DNA of 64,000 bases from Sporosarcina luteola. GTDB lineage: Bacteria; Bacillota; Bacilli; Bacillales_A; Planococcaceae. Shown here piece by piece: positions 42,121-50,268 of the stretch; the stretch's first letter is position 1, and every line of letters begins with the position of its first letter. A program made the position numbers and the translations under genes. Location of the stretch: assembly GCA_014204635.1 (NCBI GenBank), contig JACHLS010000010.1, forward strand, positions 1 through 64,000, read 5' to 3'. A model generated the notes under the pieces. That model had not been told where the DNA came from. It worked only from the letters and a program-made list of their open reading frames with translations, and did no database searches.

Positions 42121-42264
42121 GGTATGCGCGGATGACGCTAGGTTATGAGCGGCTGGCGCTGGGTTATGCGCGGCTGGCGCTGGGTTATGCGCGGGTGGCT
42201 TCGGTTATGAGCGGGTGGCGCTGCGTTATGCGCGGATGACGCCGTGTTGTGAGCGGACAAATCG
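42121..42264. repeat. Seven imperfect 21-bp tandem repeats
   Basis: The consensus unit is GGTTATGMGCGGNTGGCGCTG. TATG (or its variant) recurs at 42123, 42144, 42165, 42186, 42206, 42227 and 42248, so spacing is 21 nt except for one 20-nt step. The array lies in the 484-bp noncoding stretch between rarA and cheV. A plus-strand frame crosses part of it as a heptapeptide repeat, but it has no ribosome binding site and is broken by the 20-nt unit, so I do not call it a gene. Confidence 0.85.
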
Positions 42265-42341
42265 AATTATATACATGAGTGCTATGGCTGCGAAGGATGG
42301 TGAAGCGCGTCTATCCGGAACAGCAATTACCAATGAGCAGA

Positions 42342-42388
42342 CAAAAATGCGCGCGGAAGAACGGTGATAACCGTTTTCCTGCGCGCAT
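42342..42388 (-). terminator. Long terminator hairpin of cheV
   Basis: ATGCGCGC...AACGGT and ACCGTT...GCGCGCAT form a stem of about 19 bp with a 4-nt loop and one mismatch, followed on the minus strand by TTTTT. It ends cheV 20 nt after its stop. Confidence 0.88.
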
Positions 42389-42407
42389 CAGTTTCATGTA
42401 GTCTCTA

Positions 42408-43313
42408 TTACAAAATATTTTGGTCCATCTTTAAAACAAGCTCAGCGATTTCTGGTTTGCTCACCTGGTCGTTTGCTCCGACACTGAGTCCTTTATGCTT
42501 CAATTCGTCTGTGATCAGGGAAGAGAAAATGATGACTGGCAGCATGGCCAATTGATGGTTTTCCCGAATCCTTCTAGTCAGATGATGCCCATCCATTTGC
42601 GGCATTTCGATATCCGTAATGACAAGCTGAATGACATCGGTAATGTTTTTACCAGTGGCTATTACGCTTTCCATATACGCCAAAGCATCCTTGCCATTCT
42701 CGAAAAACTCAAGGTTGGCATAGCCTGCTTCGGTCAATGTGTCATTTAACAATTTGCGCAATAATGGCGAGTCTTCCGCTACAAGAATCCGCTTATCCGA
42801 ACGTTCCCGCTTACCTAACTTTTTAACTTCTTCTACACGGATGCCGCTGTCAGGATTGATTTCCAAGACGATTTTTTCAAAATCAAGCAATAAAAGCATG
42901 TCATTGTTTCGTTTAATAACGCCGATGACTTGGGCGGCATCGCCCGAATATAGATCCGCTGGCTTTTCAATTTGATTCCAGGACACCCGGTGAATTTGCG
43001 TCACTTCGTGGACATGAAATACAACCTGTTGTTTATTGAAAGCTGCGACAATGTATTTTCCTTCATTTTTCCCAATTGTCTCTGGCAAACCCATGACCCG
43101 TTCCATATTAATGACCGGCAGCACGTCTCCCCGCAATTGGATGATCCCTTCAATAGCTGGATGGGCGTGTGGGATGGGGGTGATTGGTGTCGGCATAATG
43201 ATTTCCTTCACTTTTATGACATTGATGCCATACCGATTATGCCCCATTTCAAATTCGACAATTTCCAACTCATTCGTGCCGCTTTCAAGCAGAATTCCTT
43301 CATGTTGGTTCAT
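42408..43313 (-). CDS. cheV: Chemotaxis coupling protein CheV (CheW domain plus response regulator)
   Basis: CheV couples receptors to the kinase CheA and is involved in adaptation. The 301-aa protein has an N-terminal CheW domain (IVEFEMGHNRYGINVIKVKE, IIQLRGDVLPVINM) and a C-terminal receiver domain with acidic pocket VAEDSPLLRKLL, phospho-Asp in LVITDIEMPQMDGH and Lys in VSKPE. It stands alone, without other chemotaxis genes, between rarA and tcdA; in B. subtilis those two genes are close together without cheV. Its promoter overlaps an inverted repeat. Confidence 0.93.
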   Translation of the reverse strand: MNQHEGILLESGTNELEIVEFEMGHNRYGINVIKVKEIIMPTPITPIPHAHPAIEGIIQLRGDVLPVINMERVMGLPETIGKNEGKYIVAAFNKQQVVFHVHEVTQIHRVSWNQIEKPADLYSGDAAQVIGVIKRNNDMLLLLDFEKIVLEINPDSGIRVEEVKKLGKRERSDKRILVAEDSPLLRKLLNDTLTEAGYANLEFFENGKDALAYMESVIATGKNITDVIQLVITDIEMPQMDGHHLTRRIRENHQLAMLPVIIFSSLITDELKHKGLSVGANDQVSKPEIAELVLKMDQNIL

Positions 43314-43377
43314 TCATTCTTCAACCCTCTCACTGTCCGGTCTGTTGTCTGCCAGACTCGTACTCTATTTATTTCTT

Positions 43378-43412
43378 AGTATACATGGTTCCTATGTACC
43401 ATGCCATAGGAA
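43378..43412 (-). promoter_or_regulatory. cheV promoter with embedded inverted repeat
   Basis: On the minus strand ATGGCA (43402-43407), 18 nt, TATACT (43378-43383) form a candidate promoter about 65 bp before the cheV ATG. TTCCTATG/CATAGGAA (43389-43412) is a perfect 8-bp inverted repeat with an 8-nt centre covering the -35 box and spacer, the layout of a repressor site. Confidence 0.5.
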
Positions 43413-43506
43413 ATAATGAAAATAAGCAAATTTATTCATCGAGAAACCTGACAATTTTAACAAGTTTGCCGTAAATAGCAAAGTGAAATAAGAGGGACAG
43501 CGCAAC

Positions 43507-43537
43507 AAAAAAACGGATCCTGCCATTCGGATCCGTT
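43507..43537 (-). terminator. Intrinsic terminator of tcdA
   Basis: AACGGATCC and GGATCCGTT form a 9-bp stem followed by seven T residues on the minus strand, 9 nt after the tcdA stop. Confidence 0.94.
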
Positions 43538-43545
43538 CACATAGG

Positions 43546-44307
43546 TTAACTATTTACTCGTTCGATTGGGATATCTTTTGTCATATCGTTAATGACCCAG
43601 CTTGCACAAATCAGGCCAGCTGTAGATGGGACGAAAGCATTGGAGCTTGGAGGCATTTTCGCTTTTCGGATTTGCGCATCCGGTTTCCCGACTTTGTCGA
43701 CTACATCTTCCCGGACGACGATCGGACTTTCATCAGAAAATACGACGGGAACGCCTTTTTTGATCCCTTCTTTTCGTAATCGGAGACGGATCACTTTGGC
43801 GATCGGATCGGTATGGGTCTTGGAAATGTCTGCGATTTTGAAACGGGTAGGGTCCAATTTATTGGCTGCTCCCATGCTGGATATAATTTTTACATCACGG
43901 GCAATACATTCTTTGATCAGATGAATTTTGTAGCTGATCGTATCGGACGCATCGATGACATAGTCAGGTTGATAATTGAAAAATTCCTCATACGTTTCTT
44001 CTGTATAAAACATATGCAACGGGATGACCTCGCACTCTTTGTTAATATCGGCGATGCGTTCGGTCATAACCTCCACCTTGGAACGGCCGATTGTCGAAAG
44101 TGTGGCAACCAGTTGGCGATTGACATTGGTAATATCGACAACGTCTTTATCAATGAGGATAATACGTCCAACGCCGCTCCGCGCACAAGCTTCCGCAGCA
44201 AATGATCCGACTCCTCCTACGCCCAGAATGGCGACCGTTTTTCCTTTAATGCGATCTAATCCTTCCTTGCCAATCGCCAGTTCATTTCTTGAAAATTGGT
44301 GTAACAA
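43546..44307 (-). CDS. tcdA: tRNA threonylcarbamoyladenosine dehydratase TcdA
   Basis: TcdA cyclises t6A37 to ct6A in an ATP-dependent step. The 253-aa protein is of the E1-like/ThiF fold: nucleotide-binding GVGGVGSFAAEACARSGVG, IDKDVVDITNVNRQ and DASDTISYK. The start is TTG 44305-44307, 7 nt after AAGGAAGG. B. subtilis name is yrvM. With mtaB in this window, the organism appears able to make two different t6A derivatives. Confidence 0.93.
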   Translation of the reverse strand: MLHQFSRNELAIGKEGLDRIKGKTVAILGVGGVGSFAAEACARSGVGRIILIDKDVVDITNVNRQLVATLSTIGRSKVEVMTERIADINKECEVIPLHMFYTEETYEEFFNYQPDYVIDASDTISYKIHLIKECIARDVKIISSMGAANKLDPTRFKIADISKTHTDPIAKVIRLRLRKEGIKKGVPVVFSDESPIVVREDVVDKVGKPDAQIRKAKMPPSSNAFVPSTAGLICASWVINDMTKDIPIERVNS

Positions 44308-44335
44308 GCTGAATCCTTCCTTCCTCTGCAGGCAT

Positions 44336-44371
44336 AAAAATAAAACCCCCTCCGCACAAGGGCAAGAGGGG
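44336..44371 (-). terminator. Intrinsic terminator downstream of the 6S RNA gene
   Basis: CCCCTC and GAGGGG close a hairpin followed by GTTTTATTTTT on the minus strand. It lies 17 nt past the predicted 6S RNA closing stem and before the tcdA ribosome binding site. Confidence 0.85.
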
Positions 44372-44387
44372 ATCGATTATTCAACAG

Positions 44388-44576
44388 TGACGAATCCCGA
44401 ACGTGCCGTCATAGTGGAATCGTTTTGAACCCGCACTCAGCAGGTGGGTGTCCAATCCATCCTATCTGACGTCCCCTCTAAAGGGCTTGCCATCAAGCAC
44501 GGAATTTAGACTCCCTACGATAATTATGTTCGGTCAAAACTGATGTTCAAATGACGAACACTTCAGGATTCGTATT
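44388..44576 (-). ncRNA. ssrS: 6S RNA (SsrS/BsrA-type regulator of RNA polymerase)
   Basis: 6S RNA mimics an open promoter and binds sigma-A RNA polymerase. The noncoding segment between aspS and tcdA is the position of bsrA in B. subtilis. It is about 190 nt, the expected size. The ends pair: minus-strand ACGAATCC near 44573-44566 with GGATTCGT near 44397-44390, a closing stem. The conserved stretch GTTTTGACCGAACA and GTAGGGAGTCTAAATTCCGTG resembles Firmicute 6S sequences as I recall them. A strong promoter precedes it and a terminator follows. Confidence 0.85.
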
Positions 44577-44582
44577 AGTTGT

Positions 44583-44611
44583 ATACTATCACACTTCTTT
44601 TAATCATTCAA
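44583..44611 (-). promoter_or_regulatory. Sigma-A promoter of the 6S RNA gene
   Basis: On the minus strand TTGAAT (44606-44611), 17 nt, TAGTAT (44583-44588), with TGA before the -10 giving an extended element. The expected start falls near 44576, the predicted 5' end. Confidence 0.75.
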
Positions 44612-44649
44612 CTATTTTGCTTTCTACTCAAAGTGCCAGTTTACAAGTG

Positions 44650-46416
44650 TCAGGCGTTCTCTTTCTGTCTGATTCCAATTCCTAATTCGACCAACTGCGC
44701 CTCGTCCACCGGGCTTGGCGCATCCGTCAGCATACAACTCGCGCTTGCCGTTTTAGGGAATGCAATCGTATCCCGAAGATTCGAGGAGCCCGACAACAAC
44801 ATGACTATCCGGTCAAGACCAAAGGCAATGCCGCCATGAGGAGGTGTTCCGTATTCGAATGCATCCATGAGGAAACCGAATTGTTCCTTAGCCTGTTCCG
44901 GACTGAATCCAAGAGCTTGGAACATTTTTTCCTGCACGTCTCTTTGATAGATACGCAGCGATCCCCCTCCCAGCTCATACCCGTTCAGCACGAGGTCATA
45001 CGCTTGTGCTTTTACTGAGCCGGGATTTGATTCCAAACCTTCCACGTCGGCGGGCATTGTAAATGGATGATGCGCTGCATAATAACGGCCATCTTCCTCG
45101 TCGTACTCGAATAGAGGCCAGTCCGTCACCCATAGAAAATTAAATACCGATTCATCAATTAAACCAAGTTCTTTGCCCAATTTGGAACGTAGGGCGCCAA
45201 GAGCATCTGCGACGACATTTTTCTTATCCGCTACGAACAGGATAAGGTCTCCGTCCTCTGCAGAGGCCGCCTGTATGAGTTCGCTAGCCGCTTCGCCTTC
45301 AAAGAATTTTGCAATCGGGCCTTTTAACCCTTCCGCGTCCACTTTCAGCCACGCCAACCCTTTTGCTCCATAACGGGCAGCGAACTCACCAAGAGCATCA
45401 ATGTCTTTCCGTGAATATTGATCCGCCTTTCCTTTCACATTGATCAACTTCACTTCGCCTCCACCTTCGACAGCAGATGCAAATACTTTAAACGATGAAT
45501 TCTTGACCTGCTCCGATACATCAGTCAACTCCATTCCAAAACGCGTATCCGGCTTATCAGAACCGTACCGGGCCATAGCTTCATCATATGGCAGGCGTTT
45601 AAATGGCGTTTCGATGTCAATGCCTTTCACGTCCTTCATCACTTTTTTCATCAATCGTTCATTCAATTCGATAATATCATCGATGGACATGAAGCTCATT
45701 TCCATATCGATTTGTGTAAATTCCGGCTGACGGTCTGCCCGAAGGTCTTCATCCCGGAAACACCGTGCAATTTGATAATACCGATCAAAGCCAGAAACCA
45801 TAAGCATCTGTTTGAACAATTGAGGTGACTGAGGCAACGCATAAAATTCACCATCATGAACCCGGCTTGGCACGAGGTAGTCCCTTGCCCCTTCTGGAGT
45901 CGATTTCGTCAAAATCGGTGTTTCTACCTCAATGAACCCCTCGCTATCCAAAAAGTTGCGGACCGCTTTGGAAATATCCGATCGCATTTTAAACACATTT
46001 GCGAGTTTTGGACGACGCAAGTCCAAATATCGATGTTTTAAACGGACCTCTTCGTTTACATCGGTCTCATCTTCAATAATAAACGGTGGTGTCTTAGCCT
46101 CATTGATGATTTCGACCTTTTCCGCTTGTACTTCAATAGACCCCGTCTTCAACTTCGGATTTTTCTGGTTCTCCTGACGCTCAACCACTGTACCAACCAG
46201 TTCAACTACATATTCATTTCGGATTGTTTCAGCGATTGTTAGTGCTTCCTGAGAAATATCAGGATTGAAGACCACTTGGACGAGTCCTGTCCGATCCCGC
46301 ATATCCACAAAGATCAAACCGCCTAAATCACGTCTCTTTTGCACCCATCCTTGCAGTGTCACTGTTTGTCCGATTGCCTGCTCATTCAATTCTCCACAGT
46401 AATGTGTCCGTCGCAT
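44650..46416 (-). CDS. aspS: Aspartate--tRNA ligase
   Basis: AspRS charges tRNA-Asp and, in organisms lacking AsnRS, may also misacylate tRNA-Asn. The 588-aa bacterial-type protein has the OB-fold anticodon domain ([23 protein letters not shown]), the class II core ([23 protein letters not shown]), the GAD insertion and the final motif 3 [17 protein letters not shown] 46414-46416 lies 9 nt after GGAAGG; an ATG six bases earlier is also possible. It lies 15 bp after hisS in one operon. Confidence 0.96.
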   Translation of the reverse strand: MRRTHYCGELNEQAIGQTVTLQGWVQKRRDLGGLIFVDMRDRTGLVQVVFNPDISQEALTIAETIRNEYVVELVGTVVERQENQKNPKLKTGSIEVQAEKVEIINEAKTPPFIIEDETDVNEEVRLKHRYLDLRRPKLANVFKMRSDISKAVRNFLDSEGFIEVETPILTKSTPEGARDYLVPSRVHDGEFYALPQSPQLFKQMLMVSGFDRYYQIARCFRDEDLRADRQPEFTQIDMEMSFMSIDDIIELNERLMKKVMKDVKGIDIETPFKRLPYDEAMARYGSDKPDTRFGMELTDVSEQVKNSSFKVFASAVEGGGEVKLINVKGKADQYSRKDIDALGEFAARYGAKGLAWLKVDAEGLKGPIAKFFEGEAASELIQAASAEDGDLILFVADKKNVVADALGALRSKLGKELGLIDESVFNFLWVTDWPLFEYDEEDGRYYAAHHPFTMPADVEGLESNPGSVKAQAYDLVLNGYELGGGSLRIYQRDVQEKMFQALGFSPEQAKEQFGFLMDAFEYGTPPHGGIAFGLDRIVMLLSGSSNLRDTIAFPKTASASCMLTDAPSPVDEAQLVELGIGIRQKENA

Positions 46417-46431
46417 CTCCATCAACCTTCC

Positions 46432-47703
46432 TTATTTCAACAGTTCTTGTATCTTCCCGGCAATTGCCGTTTCTGCAATCTGTTCTTGTGAACCAGTACC
46501 CATGTTCTTCAACTGAATTACACCTTGCGCCACTTCTTCCTCCGCAATGATGCAAACAAGCTTGGCTTCATGACGGTCCGCCGATTTCATTTGCGCTTTC
46601 ATTTTGCGGTCCATGAAGTCCATATCAGCCTTAATCCCTTCGCTTCTCAATTGTTGAAGAAGCTGAAAGCCTTTGCGATGCGCTTCCTCCCCTAAAGTTA
46701 CCACATACACATCCAAGGATGGCTCGTCTTCAAACGATTTCCCTTCCGCTTCGAGTGCTAGCAGGAGTCGTTCGATACTCATCGCAAATCCAATGCCCGG
46801 CGCTGATGGTCCGCCAATTTCCTCAGATAAGCCGTTATATCGGCCGCCTCCGCAAAGTGTTGTGATGGCGCCGAATCCTTTTGATGTGCTCATGATTTCA
46901 AACGCAGTGTGATTATAGTAATCAAGACCCCGGACGAGATTCGGATCGATCACAAATTCGATCCCTGCATCAGTAAGGAATGATTTTACATTATCGAAAT
47001 ACTCCCTTGACGATTCATTCAAATAATCTGGCAAGGATGGGGCTGTCTCCATCAGCGGGTGCTCGCGATCCACTTTGCAGTCCAGGATACGAAGCGGATT
47101 TTTTTCCAGGCGCGTCTGGCAGTCTTTACAGAATTCGCTGATATGCGGTCTGAAGTGATCGACCAATGCTTCGCGATGAGCCTTTCTGGACTCGGCATCT
47201 CCAAGCGAATTCAAGACAAGTTTCAAATCGGTCAATCCTGATCTCTTGTATACCTCCATCGCTAGCGAGATAATCTCGGCGTCAATTGCCGGATCATCAC
47301 TTCCGATTGCTTCGACTCCAAATTGGACGAATTGACGATAACGCCCCGCCTGCTGCCGCTCATAGCGAAACATCGGTCCATTGTAATACAGTTTCACCGG
47401 TTGATCGGGATAGCCGAACATCTTATTTTCCACAAAGGAACGGACAACGGGAGCCGTTCCCTCCGGACGGAGCGTCATGGAACGGTCTCCTCGATCGGTG
47501 AATGTATACATCTCTTTTTGAACAATATCCGTAGTATCCCCCACTGTCCGCAAAAACAATTCCGTCTGCTCGAAAATCGGCGTCCGGATTTCCTGATACC
47601 GATACAATTCGCAAACGTCACGCATGATCGCTTCAACGCGCTGCCATTTCCACGATTGTGCAGGAAGAATATCTTGTGTTCCTCTAGGCACTTTAAAGTT
47701 CAT
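46432..47703 (-). CDS. hisS: Histidine--tRNA ligase
   Basis: HisRS charges tRNA-His. The 423-aa protein begins [14 protein letters not shown], and shows motif 2 [21 protein letters not shown], the histidine motifs [14 protein letters not shown] and GGGRYNGL, and a C-terminal anticodon-binding domain. ATG 47701-47703 follows AAAGGGG. It leads the hisS-aspS operon, controlled by the T-box at 47745-48015. Confidence 0.96.
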   Translation of the reverse strand: MNFKVPRGTQDILPAQSWKWQRVEAIMRDVCELYRYQEIRTPIFEQTELFLRTVGDTTDIVQKEMYTFTDRGDRSMTLRPEGTAPVVRSFVENKMFGYPDQPVKLYYNGPMFRYERQQAGRYRQFVQFGVEAIGSDDPAIDAEIISLAMEVYKRSGLTDLKLVLNSLGDAESRKAHREALVDHFRPHISEFCKDCQTRLEKNPLRILDCKVDREHPLMETAPSLPDYLNESSREYFDNVKSFLTDAGIEFVIDPNLVRGLDYYNHTAFEIMSTSKGFGAITTLCGGGRYNGLSEEIGGPSAPGIGFAMSIERLLLALEAEGKSFEDEPSLDVYVVTLGEEAHRKGFQLLQQLRSEGIKADMDFMDRKMKAQMKSADRHEAKLVCIIAEEEVAQGVIQLKNMGTGSQEQIAETAIAGKIQELLK

Positions 47704-47744
47704 GTGTCTTCCCCTTTCTTCATACATCTTTCTTTGCAAGCATT

Positions 47745-48015
47745 AAAAAAAGCCCTCATCCCTACTATTGTAGGGACGAGAGCTTTTGTAGCTTCCGCGG
47801 TTCCACCCAAATTGACGCTGCTAGCGCCCACTCGTATCCGGATAACGGCCGGTTCCGTCCACACCTACTAAATTTTCTCTTTCAGCGCAGAACCTCAATG
47901 GTGTTGTTCGTTTTAACTTGTCTGTAGGGTGGATTTCAGCCACGTCCGCCCCTCTCTTGTCAGCCATTGATAAAACTACTTGCCATGTCATCGGTCAGAT
48001 GAATTTTCGATTACT
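47745..48015 (-). promoter_or_regulatory. T-box riboswitch leader of hisS-aspS
   Basis: The minus strand carries the T-box core GGGTGGAACCGCG (47796-47808) and a terminator (47751-47784, GCTCTCGTCCCTAC pairing with GTAGGGATGAGGGC, then seven T). Stem I has AGTA near 47977-47980, and the helix GTTTTA/TAAAAC. By alignment with the alaS leader, the specifier is AAC (Asn) at 47903-47905; an overlapping CAC (His) is at 47901-47903. The bulge is TGGA, which does not match C73 or G73 tRNAs. Confidence 0.9.
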
Positions 48016-48019
48016 GACT

Positions 48020-48048
48020 ATGTTAATCATTCTATGGCAACGTGTCAA
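48020..48048 (-). promoter_or_regulatory. Sigma-A promoter of hisS-aspS
   Basis: TTGACA (48043-48048), 17 nt, TAACAT (48020-48025) on the minus strand, upstream of the T-box leader. Confidence 0.88.
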
Positions 48049-48202
48049 CCCTTTTCGTCACCCATCCGTCTAATCAAGTGAAAACATAGTCATTTCCTAG
48101 GATACTGCTATTTCATTTTGATATAAAAGAGAATTTTCTATGGTTTTTTTTAAGTAAAACTTCTACAATATGAAGAAAGGATTGGAAAGGAGGATCATTT
48201 TT

Positions 48203-49738
48203 TTGTTTAGTCGACGAATTGGTTTTCTCGCTATCATTATTTCCGTTCTATTTGTCACCACGCTGACAGGGGCCAATGCAAAAGGCAATTCAGCCGTCAT
48301 CAACACAGACTCGATCAATGTGCGTTCAGGTCCGGGACTCTCCTACCCGGTCATCGGATCATTGAAAAAAGGGAAGGAAGTGGACTATCTTTCTGCCTCG
48401 GATGATTGGTTGGAAATTGATTGGAATGGACAAACCGGTTGGATCGCTTCTTGGCTGACGTCCCCAAAGCAATCTGAAACCGTTCTCCCTAAAACAGTTG
48501 TTTCCAAAGTGAATTCATTGAACATCCGCACTTCACCTTCTATCGGCTCAGCCATCCTTGAAAAGATGAATGCAGGAGAGGAAGCAATCAAAACGGGTCA
48601 GGAAGGCGAATGGACTGCTATTACGTTCCGCGGGTTTGAAGGTTGGGTCCATAATGAATACATAACAGAGATTGATTCGCCGAAAGTGGAGAGTACTCCT
48701 CCGCCAGCGGAACAAGCTGCCAAAGATAGTTTTTTCACAGTTACAGTGGACGCATTGCACGTCCGCAAGAAAGCGGATCAATCCTCCAAAAAAATAGGAA
48801 TGGTACATAAAGGAGAGACATATACCGTCAAAGAAATAGACGGCAATTGGGTCCGAATCAATTTCTCAAAGAAAAAGGAAGGCTGGGTTTATTCCTTCCA
48901 CGGCACATTTTCTGGTGACAATAAAAAAGAGAGCACTTCACAACCTGAACTGGCCTATGTCACAGTGCTGACGAATGGTACAAATATCCGTTCACAAGCG
49001 ACTACCTCATCGGACGTCGTCCACAGGGCCAATGCCGGGGACAAACTACAGATAATAAGTACCGAAGGAGATTGGTATCGGATTCAGCTCGCGGATGGCA
49101 ATGAAGCATTTGTTGCCAAATGGGTCGTGTCAGATGACAGAAATGCCCCAATAAAAACCGCTGATACAAAGAAGGAGCAAGCGAGGGAACCAGGTACCTT
49201 AAAGGGCCTGACCATTGCCATTGATGCAGGTCACGGCGGAAATGACCGCGGCACGACGGGAACACGTGGAACCGATGAAAAAATTCTCACACTTCTTACA
49301 GCAGAGCTGCTCGAATCAAAACTGAAAGCAGCAGGAGCAGACGTCATTATGACACGGGATACGGATACTTACGTTTCTCTGCGTAAACGAGTCGCTGTTG
49401 GCCATCTTCACGCCGTGGATGCTTTCGTCAGCCTGCATTACGACGCCAACCCAGACAGCTCGATTACCGGCTTTACGACTTATTATACTAAAAGCACACA
49501 GAAAGGATTGGCCGAGTCGATCAATAAGGGGCTTGCCTCTACTGTTCAATTGAGAGACCGCGGCGTCCAGCCCGCTGATTACCTAGTCTTGCGGGAGAAC
49601 ATGCAGGACGCAATACTAATAGAACTCGGATTTTTATCGAACCCTGCAGAAGAGCGCATTCTGACGACAGATGTTTTTCGCGAACAAGCCACACACGGAA
49701 TTTATCAAGGACTGCTCGATTACTTTGATTCGAAATAA
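48203..49738 (+). CDS. Secreted N-acetylmuramoyl-L-alanine amidase with four SH3b domains
   Basis: A cell-wall hydrolase similar to B. subtilis YrvJ. The 511-aa product has a signal peptide (FLAIIISVLFVTTLTGANA), four SH3b repeats with INVRSGP-, LNIRTSP-, LHVRKKA- and TNIRSQA-type cores, and a C-terminal amidase_3 domain. Zinc ligands are expected in IDAGHGGNDRG, the Glu of GTDEKILT and His of SLHYDAN; the catalytic Glu is in ILIELGFLSN. TTG 48203-48205 lies 9 nt after AAAGGAGG and gives a normal signal peptide. An ATG at 48170 precedes that site and is less likely. Confidence 0.92.
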   Translation: MFSRRIGFLAIIISVLFVTTLTGANAKGNSAVINTDSINVRSGPGLSYPVIGSLKKGKEVDYLSASDDWLEIDWNGQTGWIASWLTSPKQSETVLPKTVVSKVNSLNIRTSPSIGSAILEKMNAGEEAIKTGQEGEWTAITFRGFEGWVHNEYITEIDSPKVESTPPPAEQAAKDSFFTVTVDALHVRKKADQSSKKIGMVHKGETYTVKEIDGNWVRINFSKKKEGWVYSFHGTFSGDNKKESTSQPELAYVTVLTNGTNIRSQATTSSDVVHRANAGDKLQIISTEGDWYRIQLADGNEAFVAKWVVSDDRNAPIKTADTKKEQAREPGTLKGLTIAIDAGHGGNDRGTTGTRGTDEKILTLLTAELLESKLKAAGADVIMTRDTDTYVSLRKRVAVGHLHAVDAFVSLHYDANPDSSITGFTTYYTKSTQKGLAESINKGLASTVQLRDRGVQPADYLVLRENMQDAILIELGFLSNPAEERILTTDVFREQATHGIYQGLLDYFDSK

Positions 49739-49772
49739 TACCATTATCAGAGCACTATGGTCCATGCCACCA

Positions 49773-49814
49773 AAAAAGTCTGACACCGATACAAGTCGGT
49801 GCCAGACTTTTATT
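49773..49814. terminator. Bidirectional terminator between the amidase gene and dtd
   Basis: AAAGTCTG-CACCGA and TCGGTG-CAGACTTT form a long, nearly perfect hairpin with A- and T-runs on the two sides. It overlaps the dtd stop codon. Confidence 0.92.
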
Positions 49815-50250
49815 TTGATTCCACCATGATGGTCACGGGACCGTCATTCAGCAGTTGTACGTCCATCATGGCTCCAAATACGCCCGTCTCGACATGCAGG
49901 CCTTGCGCTACGATGCACTCGTTGAAATAGTCCCATAATGGTTTGGCCTGTTCAGGACGTGCCGCCTCGACGAAACTCGGTCGACGGCCTTTGCGTACAT
50001 CTCCGTATAATGTGAACTGAGAAACGGAAAGTATGGCCCCGTCCACTTCATCAATGGAACGGTTCATCTTCCCGTCTTCATCTTCCCATAATCGCAGACC
50101 AGCTATTTTCTTGGCAATGTATTCGGCGTCTTCCTTCGTATCGTCATGCGTAATTCCGACCAGGAGGACATACCCTTTCTTGATCGACCCTGTCACTTCC
50201 CCATCCACTTTGACGGAGGCCGGACCAGATCGCTGCAGCAAAACCTTCAC
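49810..50250 (-). CDS. dtd: D-aminoacyl-tRNA deacylase
   Basis: Dtd removes D-amino acids from mischarged tRNA. The 146-aa protein shows the active-site motifs [17 protein letters not shown] and the Gly-cisPro motif in [10 protein letters not shown]. It starts with GTG 50248-50250, after GGGAGGGG. It lies 18 bp after relA, as in B. subtilis (yrvI). Confidence 0.95.
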   Translation of the reverse strand: MKVLLQRSGPASVKVDGEVTGSIKKGYVLLVGITHDDTKEDAEYIAKKIAGLRLWEDEDGKMNRSIDEVDGAILSVSQFTLYGDVRKGRRPSFVEAARPEQAKPLWDYFNECIVAQGLHVETGVFGAMMDVQLLNDGPVTIMVESK

Positions 50251-50268
50251 GAAGTTCCCCTCCCTTGT

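Noticed and set aside
41928..42239. 103-codon plus-strand frame across the 21-bp repeats
   Set aside because: It starts inside the rarA hairpin region without a ribosome binding site, and the heptapeptide pattern follows automatically from a 21-bp DNA repeat; the 20-nt unit breaks the pattern.
42121..42264. CRISPR array
   Set aside because: Units are directly adjacent 21-mers with no unique spacers, and there are no cas genes.
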